Below, piece after piece: positions 8,004 through 17,420 of a stretch of 40,692 bases of DNA. The DNA is from Companilactobacillus futsaii JCM 17355 (GTDB taxonomy: Bacteria; Bacillota; Bacilli; Lactobacillales; Lactobacillaceae). Positions within the stretch are counted from its first letter, which is position 1; each line of letters begins with the position of its first letter. Made by a program: the position numbers and the translations under genes. The stretch spans positions 1 through 40,692 of the forward strand of contig NZ_AZDO01000024.1 of the NCBI RefSeq assembly GCF_001435505.1, written 5' to 3'. The notes below the pieces were generated by a model. The model did not search any database and was not told where the DNA came from. It worked only from the letters and a program-made list of their open reading frames with translations.

Positions 8004-8153
8004 TTATCTTGTTTCTTTATGTAACGTGTGTTTTCCACAGTGCTTACAGAACTTTTTAACTTCTAAACGTTCTGTGCGGTTTGGGTTCTCACTGATTGTG
8101 TAGTTACGTGAACCACAAACAATGCAAGCTAATGCGACTTTTCTTAATCCCAT
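8004..8153 (-). CDS. rpmG: 50S ribosomal protein L33
   Basis: A 49-residue ribosomal protein: [18 protein letters not shown] at the start, then [14 protein letters not shown] and [13 protein letters not shown]. Two CxxC pairs (CIVC, CKHC) mark the zinc-binding form. It starts after GGAGAT at 8153 and ends 14 bases before the secE ATG, with the secE ribosome binding site in the gap. The gene is short and easily missed. Order sigH-rpmG-secE-nusG matches other Firmicutes. Confidence 0.96.
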   Translation of the reverse strand: MGLRKVALACIVCGSRNYTISENPNRTERLEVKKFCKHCGKHTLHKETR

Positions 8154-8223
8154 GTTTATCTCCAAAATCTATTCTTAATCTTATTAATTGTAAACTCTGG
8201 AAATAGTTTTGTCCATTGCAAAC

Positions 8224-8781
8224 TCATGACAAATCAGAATCATCTTGTTTCAAAATAAGTCGTTTCAATCGATAAATTGCATTTTGAATTTTTTTAGGCG
8301 TACAAGATTCCCTTTTGCAGGCTTGATCCATAGTGATTTTTCCTAAAATAAATTGCATCGCTGTTAATTCTAATTTGCTCATTCTTTTAGTCAAAATTTC
8401 AACTTGATCTTTTACTTCTATTAGATAGCGATGACCGTCAATTGGTTGTTGGTTCGGATGAATCTCCAAAGGTTCAGTCATCCCGTTAATTTTTCTCTTA
8501 CTTGCATTTTCACGTCTGATCAAATCAATAATTCGACGTTCAAATTTCATCTTAAAAAAGCTACCGAATCTTGAACCACTGGTGCCATCAAAAACTTGGC
8601 AAGTCTCATAACAAGTTATAAAAGCTTCTTGATACCAGTCTTCGCGGTCAAAGCCGGCAATGTAATAATGTTTAGCTAGGTTATCGATCATCGGATGGTA
8701 TCGTTTCACCAATCTATTTAAAGCTGGTGAATCTCTATTAGTTCTAACTTGTTCAATCCATTGTGACTCTGAGCTATACAT
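8224..8781 (-). CDS. sigH: SigH-like RNA polymerase sigma factor
   Basis: A 185-residue sigma-70-family protein with region 2 (FDREDWYQEAFITCYETCQVFDG, then FERRIIDLIRRE) and a region 4 helix-turn-helix (KITMDQACKRESCTPKKIQNAIYRLKRLI). Position between rlmB and rpmG is that of B. subtilis sigH. In lactobacilli this locus encodes the SigH/ComX-type factor linked to competence genes. The ATG has no Shine-Dalgarno sequence. An out-of-frame ATG six bases upstream opens a four-codon frame that overlaps the start. Translation is therefore probably weak or conditional. The yacP gene that precedes sigH in Bacillus is absent. Confidence 0.85.
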   Translation of the reverse strand: MYSSESQWIEQVRTNRDSPALNRLVKRYHPMIDNLAKHYYIAGFDREDWYQEAFITCYETCQVFDGTSGSRFGSFFKMKFERRIIDLIRRENASKRKINGMTEPLEIHPNQQPIDGHRYLIEVKDQVEILTKRMSKLELTAMQFILGKITMDQACKRESCTPKKIQNAIYRLKRLILKQDDSDLS

Positions 8782-8862
8782 TTGGCATGTTATTGTGGGG
8801 AATAACTTTATATTTTTAGAATAACATTGCTATTTCTTGTATTAAAAGAGAACATTTGTTTA

Positions 8863-8895
8863 CAAAAAAAACGAATGAAATTTAATCATTCGTTT
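8863..8895 (-). terminator. Terminator after rlmB
   Basis: A 9-bp perfect stem, AAACGAATG with CATTCGTTT, followed by T residues on the minus strand. It separates the cysS-mrnC-rlmB unit from sigH. Confidence 0.9.
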
Positions 8896-8903
8896 AATAT
8901 AAA

Positions 8904-9692
8904 TTACGCATTTCTTGAAGCAAAAGCTTGATACAACAAAATCCCCGTTGCAACTGAAGCATTCAAACTTTGTACATGTCCGACCATCGGAATATTCAAA
9001 GTTTGGTCAGCTTGTTTGAGAACTAGTGGTGAAATTCCTTTACCTTCGTTACCAATGATTAGAGCGACTGCTCCTTTGGCATTCCAGTTACGGTAATTAT
9101 CACCTTCCATAGCTGTACCAAAGATCCAGACATTTTTCTTCTTCAAGTCGTTGATTGTGTTGACCAGGTTAGTTACACGGACTACTGGCACGTGTTCAAT
9201 GGCACCAGTTGAAGTCTTAGCAACTGTTGAAGTAAGTCCAGTTGAACGATGCTTTGGCACGATGATTCCATGAACTCCTACAGCATCAGCTGTCCGCATG
9301 ATTGAACCGAGGTTATGAGGATCTTCAATTTTATCCAAAATCAAAATAAAGGGATCTTCATTTTTTTTCTTGGCATTGTCAAAGATATCTTTCATTTCAG
9401 CGTATTGATAAGGGGCAATATAAGCTGCCATTCCTTGGTGATTGCCACCTTCACTAATATCATCCAACTTGTTCTTAGGTACTTCTTGCACGATCAAACG
9501 ATCACGTTTAGATAATTTAATAGCTTCCGCGATGTGTTCACTTGAAAGTCCCTTTTGAACTAAAACTTTGTTGACACGTTGATCAGCTGTTGAAGACTTC
9601 AATAATTCAATTACCGAATGAACTCCATAAACTAATTCTTTTTCTTCACTGTTATTATTTCTATTCGAATTTCCGGTCATCTGCTGCACCAC
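8904..9692 (-). CDS. rlmB: 23S rRNA (guanosine-2'-O-)-methyltransferase RlmB
   Basis: A SPOUT-family TrmH-type enzyme that methylates a guanosine ribose in 23S rRNA. The N-terminal substrate-binding domain starts at VYGVHSVIELLKS. The knotted domain carries LILDKIEDPHNLGSIMRTADAVG, then GNEGKGIS and LNIPMVGHVQSLNASVA. The start is a GTG at 9692 or 9689 after GAGG, or the ATG at 9680; all overlap the 3' end of mrnC. The first 18 residues are low-complexity. Confidence 0.93.
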   Translation of the reverse strand: MVQQMTGNSNRNNNSEEKELVYGVHSVIELLKSSTADQRVNKVLVQKGLSSEHIAEAIKLSKRDRLIVQEVPKNKLDDISEGGNHQGMAAYIAPYQYAEMKDIFDNAKKKNEDPFILILDKIEDPHNLGSIMRTADAVGVHGIIVPKHRSTGLTSTVAKTSTGAIEHVPVVRVTNLVNTINDLKKKNVWIFGTAMEGDNYRNWNAKGAVALIIGNEGKGISPLVLKQADQTLNIPMVGHVQSLNASVATGILLYQAFASRNA

Positions 9693-10074
9693 TTTCTACC
9701 TCATTTATACACCACAACGCAAGTTCTTTAACACGTTCTTTGTCTCCAGTAATATCCAAGTAACCAAAGACGGCTTCAAAACCAGTGGACATATGATAAG
9801 TGACAACACTTGTATTCTTTGCTTTAGTTTGCTTCTTGGCATTACGCCCGTTCTTATAAATCTTTACTTCTTGTTCAGTCAAAACATCATTATCGAGCAT
9901 CAAAGTTATCAATGAAGCTTGAGCTTTTGCTGATACGTAATGTTTGGCTTGGTGTTGTAATTCATTTACTTTGACGATATTTTTGGACAATAGATGCTCA
10001 CGAATAAATACTTCATAAACTGCATCGCCTAAATAAGCCAAAGTTACACCGTTAAATTTCTTAACATCAGTCAT
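9661..10074 (-). CDS. mrnC: Mini-ribonuclease III MrnC
   Basis: Matures 23S rRNA precursor ends in Firmicutes. It has the RNase III catalytic domain without the dsRNA-binding domain, 137 residues. Catalytic features are [18 protein letters not shown] near the start and the acidic GYLDITGD stretch with the family AVFGYL. It overlaps cysS upstream and rlmB downstream, so the three are one operon. Confidence 0.93.
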   Translation of the reverse strand: MTDVKKFNGVTLAYLGDAVYEVFIREHLLSKNIVKVNELQHQAKHYVSAKAQASLITLMLDNDVLTEQEVKIYKNGRNAKKQTKAKNTSVVTYHMSTGFEAVFGYLDITGDKERVKELALWCINEVESGAADDRKFE

Positions 10075-11473
10075 TAATATGCCACCGTGTTCCTTGAGGG
10101 GTATCTTCTAAGATTACGCCCATGTCTTTTAGTTGGTCACGTAATTTATCACTCGTAGCGAAATCTTTGTCGGCACGAGCTTGGTCACGTTGATCGACCA
10201 TTTGTTGAATTTCTTTTGAAAGGTCTTGTTGATTATCCAAGTTGATTCCCAAAATACTTGTCAAATCAACCATAGCTTTTAGGATAACATTTACAGCATT
10301 TTTAGCAACTGCATCTCTTGATGAGTAGTTGTTAGCTAAACTGACCAAATTAAAGATTTCTGTCAAACCATTTTGAACGTTAAAGTCATCATTCATAGCT
10401 GTCTTGAAGTCATCAATGATACTTTGAGTTTGAGTAACGATTTCTCCATCATCAGAATCTTTGGCATCATCTAGTCTGAATTTCAAATTGTTGTAAGCTG
10501 TCTTGATTTTATCCAAGTTGTCAGCAGCCTTTTGCAAATTAGCTTCTGAATACTCGAGTGGTCGACGATAGTGAGTTGACGATAAAAAGAATCTCAAAAC
10601 TTGTGGATTAGTCTTTTTGACTAAATCGTGAACCGTGACAAAGTTACCGAGTGACTTACTCATCTTTTCATTATTTTCAACAGTTACAAAACCGTTATGC
10701 ATCCAATAATTAACAAACTTCTTGCCAGTCTTAGCTTCACTTTGGGCGATTTCATTTTCATGATGTGGGAACTCTAAATCTTGACCACCACCATGAATAT
10801 CAAAAGTTTCGCCTAAGTATTTAGTCGACATAACGGAACATTCGATGTGCCAACCTGGACGACCCATTCCCCAAGGAGAATCCCATTTGATCTCACCTGG
10901 CTTAGCTTTTTTCCAAAGAACGAAGTCGATTGGGTCTTGTTTCTTATCGAATTCAGCTTCACCGATGTGTTCACTGGCACCTTCAACTAATTGGTCGATA
11001 TTTTGGTCAGAAAGCTCACCATAATGTTTGAACTTTCTAGCACGATAAAAGACATCCCCGCCAGATTCATAAGCATAGCCTTTATCAATCAAAACCTTAA
11101 CGAAATTGATAATATCTTGAATGTTGTCAGTAGCTCTAGGATTGATAGTAGCTTTTTGGACGTTGATAGCGGCAATATCTTCATAAAAGGCTTCGATAAA
11201 ACGGTCAGCTACTTCTGGGACGGTAATTCCTTCGCGATTAGCTTCTTTAATCATCTTGTCATCGACGTCAGTGAAGTTAGACACAAATTTTACCTTGTAA
11301 CCTAAGAATTCCAAATAACGGCGAACTGTATCAAAAGCTACGATCGAACGAGCATTACCAATGTGAATATAGTTATACACAGTAGGTCCACAGACGTACA
11401 TGTTAACTTGATTAGGCGTTATTGGTTTAAATTCCTCTTTTTCACGGGTCAATGTATTGAAAATTTTCAACAT
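10067..11473 (-). CDS. cysS: Cysteinyl-tRNA synthetase
   Basis: Class I synthetase, 468 residues. The zinc ligands are in the regions [16 protein letters not shown] and [10 protein letters not shown]. The HIGH equivalent is HIGN ([11 protein letters not shown]), and KMSKS is intact in [16 protein letters not shown] domain ends the protein. The ATG at 11473 follows AGGTGA; a GTG three codons upstream is a weaker choice. It lies directly after a terminator hairpin with no T-box in the short leader. The usual cysE neighbour is absent. Confidence 0.97.
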   Translation of the reverse strand: MLKIFNTLTREKEEFKPITPNQVNMYVCGPTVYNYIHIGNARSIVAFDTVRRYLEFLGYKVKFVSNFTDVDDKMIKEANREGITVPEVADRFIEAFYEDIAAINVQKATINPRATDNIQDIINFVKVLIDKGYAYESGGDVFYRARKFKHYGELSDQNIDQLVEGASEHIGEAEFDKKQDPIDFVLWKKAKPGEIKWDSPWGMGRPGWHIECSVMSTKYLGETFDIHGGGQDLEFPHHENEIAQSEAKTGKKFVNYWMHNGFVTVENNEKMSKSLGNFVTVHDLVKKTNPQVLRFFLSSTHYRRPLEYSEANLQKAADNLDKIKTAYNNLKFRLDDAKDSDDGEIVTQTQSIIDDFKTAMNDDFNVQNGLTEIFNLVSLANNYSSRDAVAKNAVNVILKAMVDLTSILGINLDNQQDLSKEIQQMVDQRDQARADKDFATSDKLRDQLKDMGVILEDTPQGTRWHIND

Positions 11474-11488
11474 AATCTTCACCTATAT

Positions 11489-11535
11489 AAAAAAGAGCTT
11501 GGAGGCAAACTAAGTTTTCCTTCAACCTCTTTTTC
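11489..11535 (-). terminator. Terminator between gltX and cysS
   Basis: The minus strand has AAAAAGAG-x-TTG-x-AGG paired with CCT-x-CAA-x-CTCTTTTT, with two mismatches and a T-rich tail. It lies 15 bases before the cysS start, so cysS relies on read-through or on a promoter not seen. Confidence 0.75.
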
Positions 11536-11558
11536 TTTTCTTTTAGTTTTTAAACACT

Positions 11559-13055
11559 TTATTTCATTTCGTTCAAAGTCTTGTCGATATTTGCAAGAGC
11601 TTGTTCTTTACCAAACAACTCAATTGTTTCAGCAATTGCTGGACCATGCATTGTTCTTGTAGCAGCAATTCTAGCTGGCATGTAGAGTTTTCTACCCTTA
11701 ACACCAGTATCAGCACGAACTGATTGAATAGCGTCCATGATTTGGGCAGCTGTAAATCTTGGTAAAGCTTCTAACTTACCTTTCAAGTCTTCAATAGCAG
11801 TTTTAGCATCATCGTCAGCTAATTCTTTTTGTTCGTCATCTGTTAAGTGTTCTGGTTGATTGAAGAAAACATCAGCCAAGTCAACGATTTGTTGAGTATA
11901 TGACATTTGTGGCATGTAAAGTTCTGTCAAATGTCTTACCCATTGAATCTCATCAGTACTTGGGTTTTCGGCAACACGTTTTGCTTCAATCAAGTTAGCA
12001 AGTGCTAAGTCAGTGATTTCACTAACATCAGCGTGCTTAACATATTGGTTGTTGACCCATTCTAGTTTCTTTTGGTCGAATTTGGCAGGTGATTTACTCA
12101 AACGGTGTTCGTCAAAGATCTTGATGAATTGTTTGCGAGTGAATAATTCATCTTCACCAACTGGTGACCAACCTAGAAGTGTAATAAAGTTGAACATAGC
12201 TTCTGGTAGGTAACCTAGTTCACGATATTGTTCGATAAATTGGAGGATTGATTCATCACGTTTACTTAACTTCTTACCAGTTTCAGTATTGATGATCAAT
12301 GTCATATGGCCGAATTTTGGAGCTTCCCAGCCTAAGGCATCATAAATCATCAATTGCTTTGGTGTGTTAGCAACGTGATCATCACCACGAAGAACATGAC
12401 TGATTTCCATCAAATGGTCATCAATAACAACCGCAAAGTTATAAGTTGGCATACCGTCACGCTTTTGGATAACCCAATCGCCACCGATAGTATCTGAACC
12501 GATGGAAACTTGACCTTTTACGATATCGTCCCATTCGTAGTTCTTACCAACTGGTACATGGAATCTAACAACTGGTTGAACGCCAGCGTCTTCTGCTTCT
12601 TTGATCTTAATAGCTTTTTCTTCGTCAGACATACCTTCAAATTCGTATTCGTAATGAGGCATTTGTCCGTGAGCTTCTTGATCTTCACGCATTGCTTGTA
12701 GTTGTTCTTCAGTCAGATATGATTTGTAAGCTAAACCTTTTTCTAGTAATTCATCAATATATTTTTGATAAATTTCTTTTCTTTCTGATTGACGATATGG
12801 ACCATAGTCACCACCGACATCTGGACCTTCATCCCAATCAACGCCAAGCCATTTTAGGTTTTCTAGTTGACTCTTTGTTCCACCTTTAACGTTTCTCTTT
12901 GTATCTGTATCTTCAATACGGATAACGAAAGTTCCCTTGTGACTACGTGCGAACAAGTAGTTAAAGATAGCTGTTCTAGCATTCCCAATGTGCAAGTGAC
13001 CTGTTGGACTTGGTGCATATCTTACACGAATTTTATTATCTGACTTTTTTGCCAT
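11559..13055 (-). CDS. gltX: Glutamyl-tRNA synthetase
   Basis: Class I synthetase charging tRNA-Glu, and probably tRNA-Gln for GatCAB. The 498 residues carry the HIGH motif as HIGN in [18 protein letters not shown] and KLSKR as the KMSKS equivalent. The C-terminal anticodon-binding domain is helical. I chose ATG 13055 (MAKKSDNKI) after GGGGAG. The upstream in-frame extension lies within yacL and is low-complexity. The gene overlaps yacL by 20 bases; ispD and ispF, which separate them in Bacillus, are absent. Confidence 0.97.
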   Translation of the reverse strand: MAKKSDNKIRVRYAPSPTGHLHIGNARTAIFNYLFARSHKGTFVIRIEDTDTKRNVKGGTKSQLENLKWLGVDWDEGPDVGGDYGPYRQSERKEIYQKYIDELLEKGLAYKSYLTEEQLQAMREDQEAHGQMPHYEYEFEGMSDEEKAIKIKEAEDAGVQPVVRFHVPVGKNYEWDDIVKGQVSIGSDTIGGDWVIQKRDGMPTYNFAVVIDDHLMEISHVLRGDDHVANTPKQLMIYDALGWEAPKFGHMTLIINTETGKKLSKRDESILQFIEQYRELGYLPEAMFNFITLLGWSPVGEDELFTRKQFIKIFDEHRLSKSPAKFDQKKLEWVNNQYVKHADVSEITDLALANLIEAKRVAENPSTDEIQWVRHLTELYMPQMSYTQQIVDLADVFFNQPEHLTDDEQKELADDDAKTAIEDLKGKLEALPRFTAAQIMDAIQSVRADTGVKGRKLYMPARIAATRTMHGPAIAETIELFGKEQALANIDKTLNEMK

Positions 13056-14325
13056 TTCTGTGTTCTCCCCTTTTATTTCTCGAGTTGTTTTTATTCGAAT
13101 TCCGGTTGCCATTGTTACGGTTACGATTTCCATTATTGCGATTGCCGCCATTATGGTTATTATTGCCTTTATGGTTGTTTGAATTCTCCTTGGCACTACT
13201 CTTTTCCTGGATACCATGTATTGAATGTTTAGGCTTTGCGAATATCATTTTACCAGCATCGGTTTGTAATGCACTAGTTACGATAACTTCGACGTCTTTA
13301 TTGATGAAGTATTTACCCTCTTCAACAACGACCATCGTACCATCTTCTAGGTATGCGACACCTTGTTCTCGTTCAGTACCCTCTTTTATAACTTTAACAG
13401 TCATTGCCTCTCCTGGCAAAATCATAGGTTTCAAGACTTTGGCTAGTTCGTTAATGTTAAGTACCTGAACATTTTGAAATTCACTTACCTTACTTAAATT
13501 ATAATCATTTGTCATGACGGCACCACCAATTTCTTTGGCTAATTTAAGTAATTTCATGTCAACTTCTGGTATATTATCATAATCTCGCGTCGTTGTTTCA
13601 TAATTAATAGTTTGATCCATCTTCATTTCATTCAAAATGTCCAAACCACGACGACCACGTTCACGTTTTTGACTGTCACTGGAATCAGAAATCAGTTGTA
13701 ATTCATGAACAACAAAATCTGGTATCATCAATTTTCCTTCCAAAAAACCAGTCTCAGCTAATTGATGAATCCGACCGTCAATAATTACTGAAGTATCCAA
13801 AATCTTATATGGATAAAAATCTTTTTTGGCAGAACGACGAGTTACTTCACCTTCAGCAGCAATTTGGTCGTTCTTATCATTTGTCTTAGTATTTCGTTTA
13901 GTAATTGAGAAATTAGTCCAATCATTGCGCCGACTAGTCCCCATTCGAAAACCGATCCACCCAAAGACGATCATTAAAATTACCGGAATCACATTTGAAA
14001 ACATATTGTGCATCATATAAAACGGAATTGAAATGATATTAGCTAAAACTAGTCCAGCAATTAAAAAACTAGCCCCATAAATAATCCAACCGGGGGATCT
14101 AGAGTTTAGATATTTTTCCATCTTTTGATTTAATTCCATGATTGGTTTAACAAACAAGAACGACAAGAAATAAAATATAATACATCCAATAAGTCCGTCA
14201 AAATAGCCGTTGTTGACAAAAGCAATTCCTGCTAAACCGAAAACTTCCCACAAGCTAGGTAAAATCGTAATTCCGACTGCGATACCTAACAAAGCGAAAA
14301 TGATATTTATTACAATTTTTCGCAT
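13036..14325 (-). CDS. yacL: PIN and TRAM domain membrane protein (YacL-like)
   Basis: A membrane-anchored PIN-domain protein, 429 residues. About four hydrophobic segments occupy residues 1-130. The PIN domain starts at [20 protein letters not shown] and includes [20 protein letters not shown] and [11 protein letters not shown], keeping its acidic metal ligands. A TRAM domain follows ([28 protein letters not shown] is in this part). The last 50 or so residues are an unusual tail of Asn, Arg, Gly and Lys. The family is probably a ribonuclease, but substrates are unknown. The start follows AAGGAGG. It lies directly after radA, where disA would be in Bacillus. Confidence 0.9.
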   Translation of the reverse strand: MRKIVINIIFALLGIAVGITILPSLWEVFGLAGIAFVNNGYFDGLIGCIIFYFLSFLFVKPIMELNQKMEKYLNSRSPGWIIYGASFLIAGLVLANIISIPFYMMHNMFSNVIPVILMIVFGWIGFRMGTSRRNDWTNFSITKRNTKTNDKNDQIAAEGEVTRRSAKKDFYPYKILDTSVIIDGRIHQLAETGFLEGKLMIPDFVVHELQLISDSSDSQKRERGRRGLDILNEMKMDQTINYETTTRDYDNIPEVDMKLLKLAKEIGGAVMTNDYNLSKVSEFQNVQVLNINELAKVLKPMILPGEAMTVKVIKEGTEREQGVAYLEDGTMVVVEEGKYFINKDVEVIVTSALQTDAGKMIFAKPKHSIHGIQEKSSAKENSNNHKGNNNHNGGNRNNGNRNRNNGNRNSNKNNSRNKRGEHRNGKKVR

Positions 14326-14339
14326 AAAAACCTCCTTAA

Positions 14340-15710
14340 TTAAAATATTTTGTTCATAGCATCTGACACGGTACTGACACCGATGATTTGAATCTTATTA
14401 TTTTTGGACCAGTCACCAAGATTATTTTTAGGAATAAAGATTCGCTTGAAACCGAGTTTTTCTGCTTCATTAACCCGTTGATCGATGCGATTTACTCGTC
14501 TAACTTCACCAGTCAAACCGACTTCACCAACGAAGCAATCAGTGCCAGGAATCCCCGTATTCTTATAACTAGAAGCGATTGACATCGCTAAGGCTAAATC
14601 GATTGCAGGCTCATCCAATTTTACGCCACCAGTTGACTTCAAATAGGCATCTTGGTTTTGAAGCATCAAATTACCACGTTTTTCCAGTACCGCCATAATA
14701 ACTGAAACCCGATTATGATCTAAGCCAGTTGCGGTTCTCTTAGCATTGCCAAATACTGTTGGTGTGATCAAAGATTGAATTTCAACCAAAATTGGTCTGG
14801 TTCCTTCCATTGAGACTACTACCGCAGACCCATTAGCATCGGCTAAACGTTCTTCTAAGAAAATCTCAGATGGGTTGGCCACTTCAACTAAACCTTTAGT
14901 CCGCATTTCAAAAATACCAATTTCGTTAGTTGAACCAAAACGATTTTTAACTGAACGTAAAATCCGATAACTGTGATGAGTGTCACCTTCAAAATACAAA
15001 ACTGTATCTACCATGTGTTCCAAAATCTTTGGACCGGCAATGGCACCACCTTTAGTTACATGCCCCACAACAAAGACGGTAATGTTTTGTTGTTTAGCAA
15101 TGTTCATCAGTTCAGCTGTTACTTCACGAATTTGGGAAATGCTACCAACAGCAGAAGAAATCTCCGGCTCATCCATCGTCTGTACAGAATCAATAATGAG
15201 AAAATCTGGTTTCATATCATCGATGGTTTGACGAATATAACTCATATCAGTCTGTGGATAAATGTATAAATTATCGCCCTTGATGCCTAACCGGTCAGCT
15301 CGCATTTTAATTTGTGAAGCACTCTCTTCACCAGAAACGTACAAAACCTTGCCACCGGTCTTTTGCAGTTGTCCGGAAACTTGGGTCAAAAGCGTTGACT
15401 TCCCGATTCCCGGATCTCCACCGATTAAAATCAAAGACTCTGGTACGATTCCACCACTGAGAACTCGATTCAATTCGTCCATATCAGTCTTGATTCGAGG
15501 TTCTCTTTCAAAGGAAACATCCCCAATTTTAACGGGTTTAGACTCCAAATCACTGACACGACGACTAGGTGTAGCACTAGCTTTGGCGGTTGTTTGTTCA
15601 ACTTCTTCGACCATTTGATTCCACACGCCACAGTTAGGACAGCGACCTAAGTACTTTGGGGAAACGTAACCACAATTTTGACATACAAATTTTGTTTTAG
15701 CTTTAGCCAA
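14340..15710 (-). CDS. radA: DNA repair protein RadA
   Basis: A DnaB-like/RecA-like branch-migration helicase for recombination, 456 residues. Zinc finger C10-x2-C13...C24-x2-C27, Walker [11 protein letters not shown] at about 97-106, the RadA-specific [11 protein letters not shown], and a C-terminal Lon-protease-like domain ([15 protein letters not shown]). I chose a TTG start at 15710 because AAAGGAA precedes it and the N-terminus [14 protein letters not shown] is typical. The longer frame would overlap dut. Confidence 0.95.
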   Translation of the reverse strand: MAKAKTKFVCQNCGYVSPKYLGRCPNCGVWNQMVEEVEQTTAKASATPSRRVSDLESKPVKIGDVSFEREPRIKTDMDELNRVLSGGIVPESLILIGGDPGIGKSTLLTQVSGQLQKTGGKVLYVSGEESASQIKMRADRLGIKGDNLYIYPQTDMSYIRQTIDDMKPDFLIIDSVQTMDEPEISSAVGSISQIREVTAELMNIAKQQNITVFVVGHVTKGGAIAGPKILEHMVDTVLYFEGDTHHSYRILRSVKNRFGSTNEIGIFEMRTKGLVEVANPSEIFLEERLADANGSAVVVSMEGTRPILVEIQSLITPTVFGNAKRTATGLDHNRVSVIMAVLEKRGNLMLQNQDAYLKSTGGVKLDEPAIDLALAMSIASSYKNTGIPGTDCFVGEVGLTGEVRRVNRIDQRVNEAEKLGFKRIFIPKNNLGDWSKNNKIQIIGVSTVSDAMNKIF

Positions 15711-15729
15711 TAAAATAGTTCCTTTCTTA

Positions 15730-16272
15730 TTATATTCCTGAAGAACCAAATCCACCAAGGCGTTTCTTTAATCCACCTTCATCATCATCGGTTGTAAGAT
15801 ATTTAATGAAAATTCCTTGCGCCAAACGTTCTCCCTTTTTAACTTTATAATCCATTGGGAAAAAGTTGATCAGTTGAACGAACAATTCACCCTCATTACT
15901 ATCATTATTATAATAGTCTGCGTCAACTACACCAATACCATTAGGAATCGAAAGTCCACGTTTCAAAGGATTGCTTGAGCGACTGGCAATAATCAAAACT
16001 TCATCGTCTTGCATATAAGCCTTGATACCGGTTGGAACTAGAACTGGCTTGATTGATTTTTGAATTTCGGCAAGTTTTGAGTCATCCATTTTACCTTTGT
16101 TCAAAATAAATTTCAAAACGTTCAAAACTCCAAATTTCCAAATTGAAGGTACCACGAAATCCTTTGCACTTTCAATATCATAACCAGCAGCGTTTTTAGT
16201 TTGGCGAACTGGCAAATTGATACCTTGTCCCTCGTATTTTTTCACAATTTCAAATCCACGTTTTTTTGTCAA
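15730..16272 (-). CDS. dut: dUTP diphosphatase
   Basis: Hydrolyses dUTP to dUMP, keeping uracil out of DNA. It is 180 residues, longer than the usual 145-150. An insert of about 30 residues ([20 protein letters not shown]) lies between motif 1 (AAGYDIESA) and motif 2. The other motifs are present: [33 protein letters not shown], and the C-terminal RLGGFGSSG. The start is TTG at 16272 after AAAGGAG. It lies 19 bases upstream of radA, probably as an operon. Confidence 0.95.
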   Translation of the reverse strand: MTKKRGFEIVKKYEGQGINLPVRQTKNAAGYDIESAKDFVVPSIWKFGVLNVLKFILNKGKMDDSKLAEIQKSIKPVLVPTGIKAYMQDDEVLIIASRSSNPLKRGLSIPNGIGVVDADYYNNDSNEGELFVQLINFFPMDYKVKKGERLAQGIFIKYLTTDDDEGGLKKRLGGFGSSGI

Positions 16273-16333
16273 ATCGAAAACTCCTTTAGCATTAGATAAC
16301 TAAAATAATAGCATTTTAAGCATCATAAAACTA

Positions 16334-16361
16334 TTCATTACACTGACTTTCTACTTATAAT
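16334..16361 (+). promoter_or_regulatory. Promoter candidate for the GNAT-rpiA-pepC operon
   Basis: A perfect TATAAT at 16356-16361 lies 43 bases upstream of the GNAT ATG in the divergent gap with dut. The -35 (TTCATT, 16-bp spacing) is poor. Confidence 0.6.
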
Positions 16362-16403
16362 AGAGTAATATAAAATTAAATTAATCTAGCAGGAGGTAAT
16401 TAT

Positions 16404-16706
16404 ATGGAAATGAAACATGAGGATGGTCGTTTCTACCTTGAAGATGACGGCAAAATGATTGGTGAGATCACTTATTCGACTGTTAAAGACGGTGTTGTTT
16501 CAATCGATCACACGTACGTTGACGACAATTATCGTGGTCAAGGTCTAGCTGGCAAACTTTTAAACGCTATGTTGGATTTTTCTGATTTGAAAGGCCTCAA
16601 AGTAGTACCTGTTTGTGAATACGCCAAAGCTGCTTTTAAAAAGAAGCCAGAAATCAGATTTCTTTTAGCAGACAATTACCAAGAGCTATTGAAGGGGGAA
16701 AATTAG
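16404..16706 (+). CDS. Small GNAT-family N-acetyltransferase (YjdJ/NATD1 type)
   Basis: A 100-residue minimal GCN5-related acetyltransferase. The acetyl-CoA binding motif is VDDNYRGQGLAGKLL at about residues 38-52. The second conserved block is LKVVPVCEYAKAAFKKKPE, typical of the short YjdJ/NATD1 group. The substrate is unknown. It follows a perfect AGGAGG. Its TAG is directly followed by the rpiA start, so the two are translated from one message. Confidence 0.9.
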   Translation: MEMKHEDGRFYLEDDGKMIGEITYSTVKDGVVSIDHTYVDDNYRGQGLAGKLLNAMLDFSDLKGLKVVPVCEYAKAAFKKKPEIRFLLADNYQELLKGEN

Positions 16707-17396
16707 TTGAATCAAGATGAACTAAAAAAAGCCGTTGGTGTTAAATCCGTCGACTATATCAAAAGTGATACCGTAGTCGGTTTAGGTACTGGTTCTACTG
16801 TTTATTATATGATTGAAGAATTGGGTAAAAGGTATCAAAGTGGCGAGATCAAAAATATCGTTGCCGTAACTACTTCTTCACGTTCTGAAAAACAAGCTCA
16901 GTCTTTAGGTATCCCAACTAAGGATCTAAATGATGTTGACCATATTGACTTAACTATCGATGGTGCCGATCAGATCGACAAGAACTATCAAGGAATCAAA
17001 GGTGGCGGTGCTGCTCATCTACTAGAGAAAATGGTCGCCATTAACTCAACTAAAAATATTTGGATTGTTGATCAATCGAAAATGGCTGACACGCTAGGAA
17101 GTTTTCCACTACCTTTGGAAGTAATTCCATTTGGTTGTCAAAAGACTTTCGAGGATTTGCAAAAAGAAAATCTAAAGCCAGAATTTCGTCTCGATGAAAA
17201 TGGCAAGTGTGTCCTAACTCACAATAAAAATTACGTTATCGACTTAAAAGTTGGTACGATTGAACACCCACATTTACTAGCTGACTGGTTGGATCATCAA
17301 GTTGGAATAGTTGCACATGGACTATTTCTTGATATAGTTAATACTATTATCGTTGGTTTCGAGGATGGTCCCAAAGTAATCGATAATATCAGATAA
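16707..17396 (+). CDS. rpiA: Ribose-5-phosphate isomerase A
   Basis: Interconverts ribose-5-phosphate and ribulose-5-phosphate in the pentose phosphate pathway. The 229 residues contain [24 protein letters not shown] with the catalytic aspartate, [14 protein letters not shown], and [20 protein letters not shown]. The start is TTG at 16707, immediately after the GNAT stop, with GGGGG eight bases upstream. pepC follows after 24 bases. Confidence 0.97.
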   Translation: MNQDELKKAVGVKSVDYIKSDTVVGLGTGSTVYYMIEELGKRYQSGEIKNIVAVTTSSRSEKQAQSLGIPTKDLNDVDHIDLTIDGADQIDKNYQGIKGGGAAHLLEKMVAINSTKNIWIVDQSKMADTLGSFPLPLEVIPFGCQKTFEDLQKENLKPEFRLDENGKCVLTHNKNYVIDLKVGTIEHPHLLADWLDHQVGIVAHGLFLDIVNTIIVGFEDGPKVIDNIR

Positions 17397-17420
17397 ATTT
17401 CAAATAGAGGAGAATATTGC

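Noticed and set aside
11474-11558. T-box leader for cysS
   Set aside because: The gap is only 85 bases, fully occupied by a terminator, and lacks the T-box sequence and specifier stem.
13004-13468. Long plus-strand open frame opposite yacL
   Set aside because: It is the mirror of the low-complexity tail of yacL; no ribosome binding site and a Leu/Phe-rich translation.
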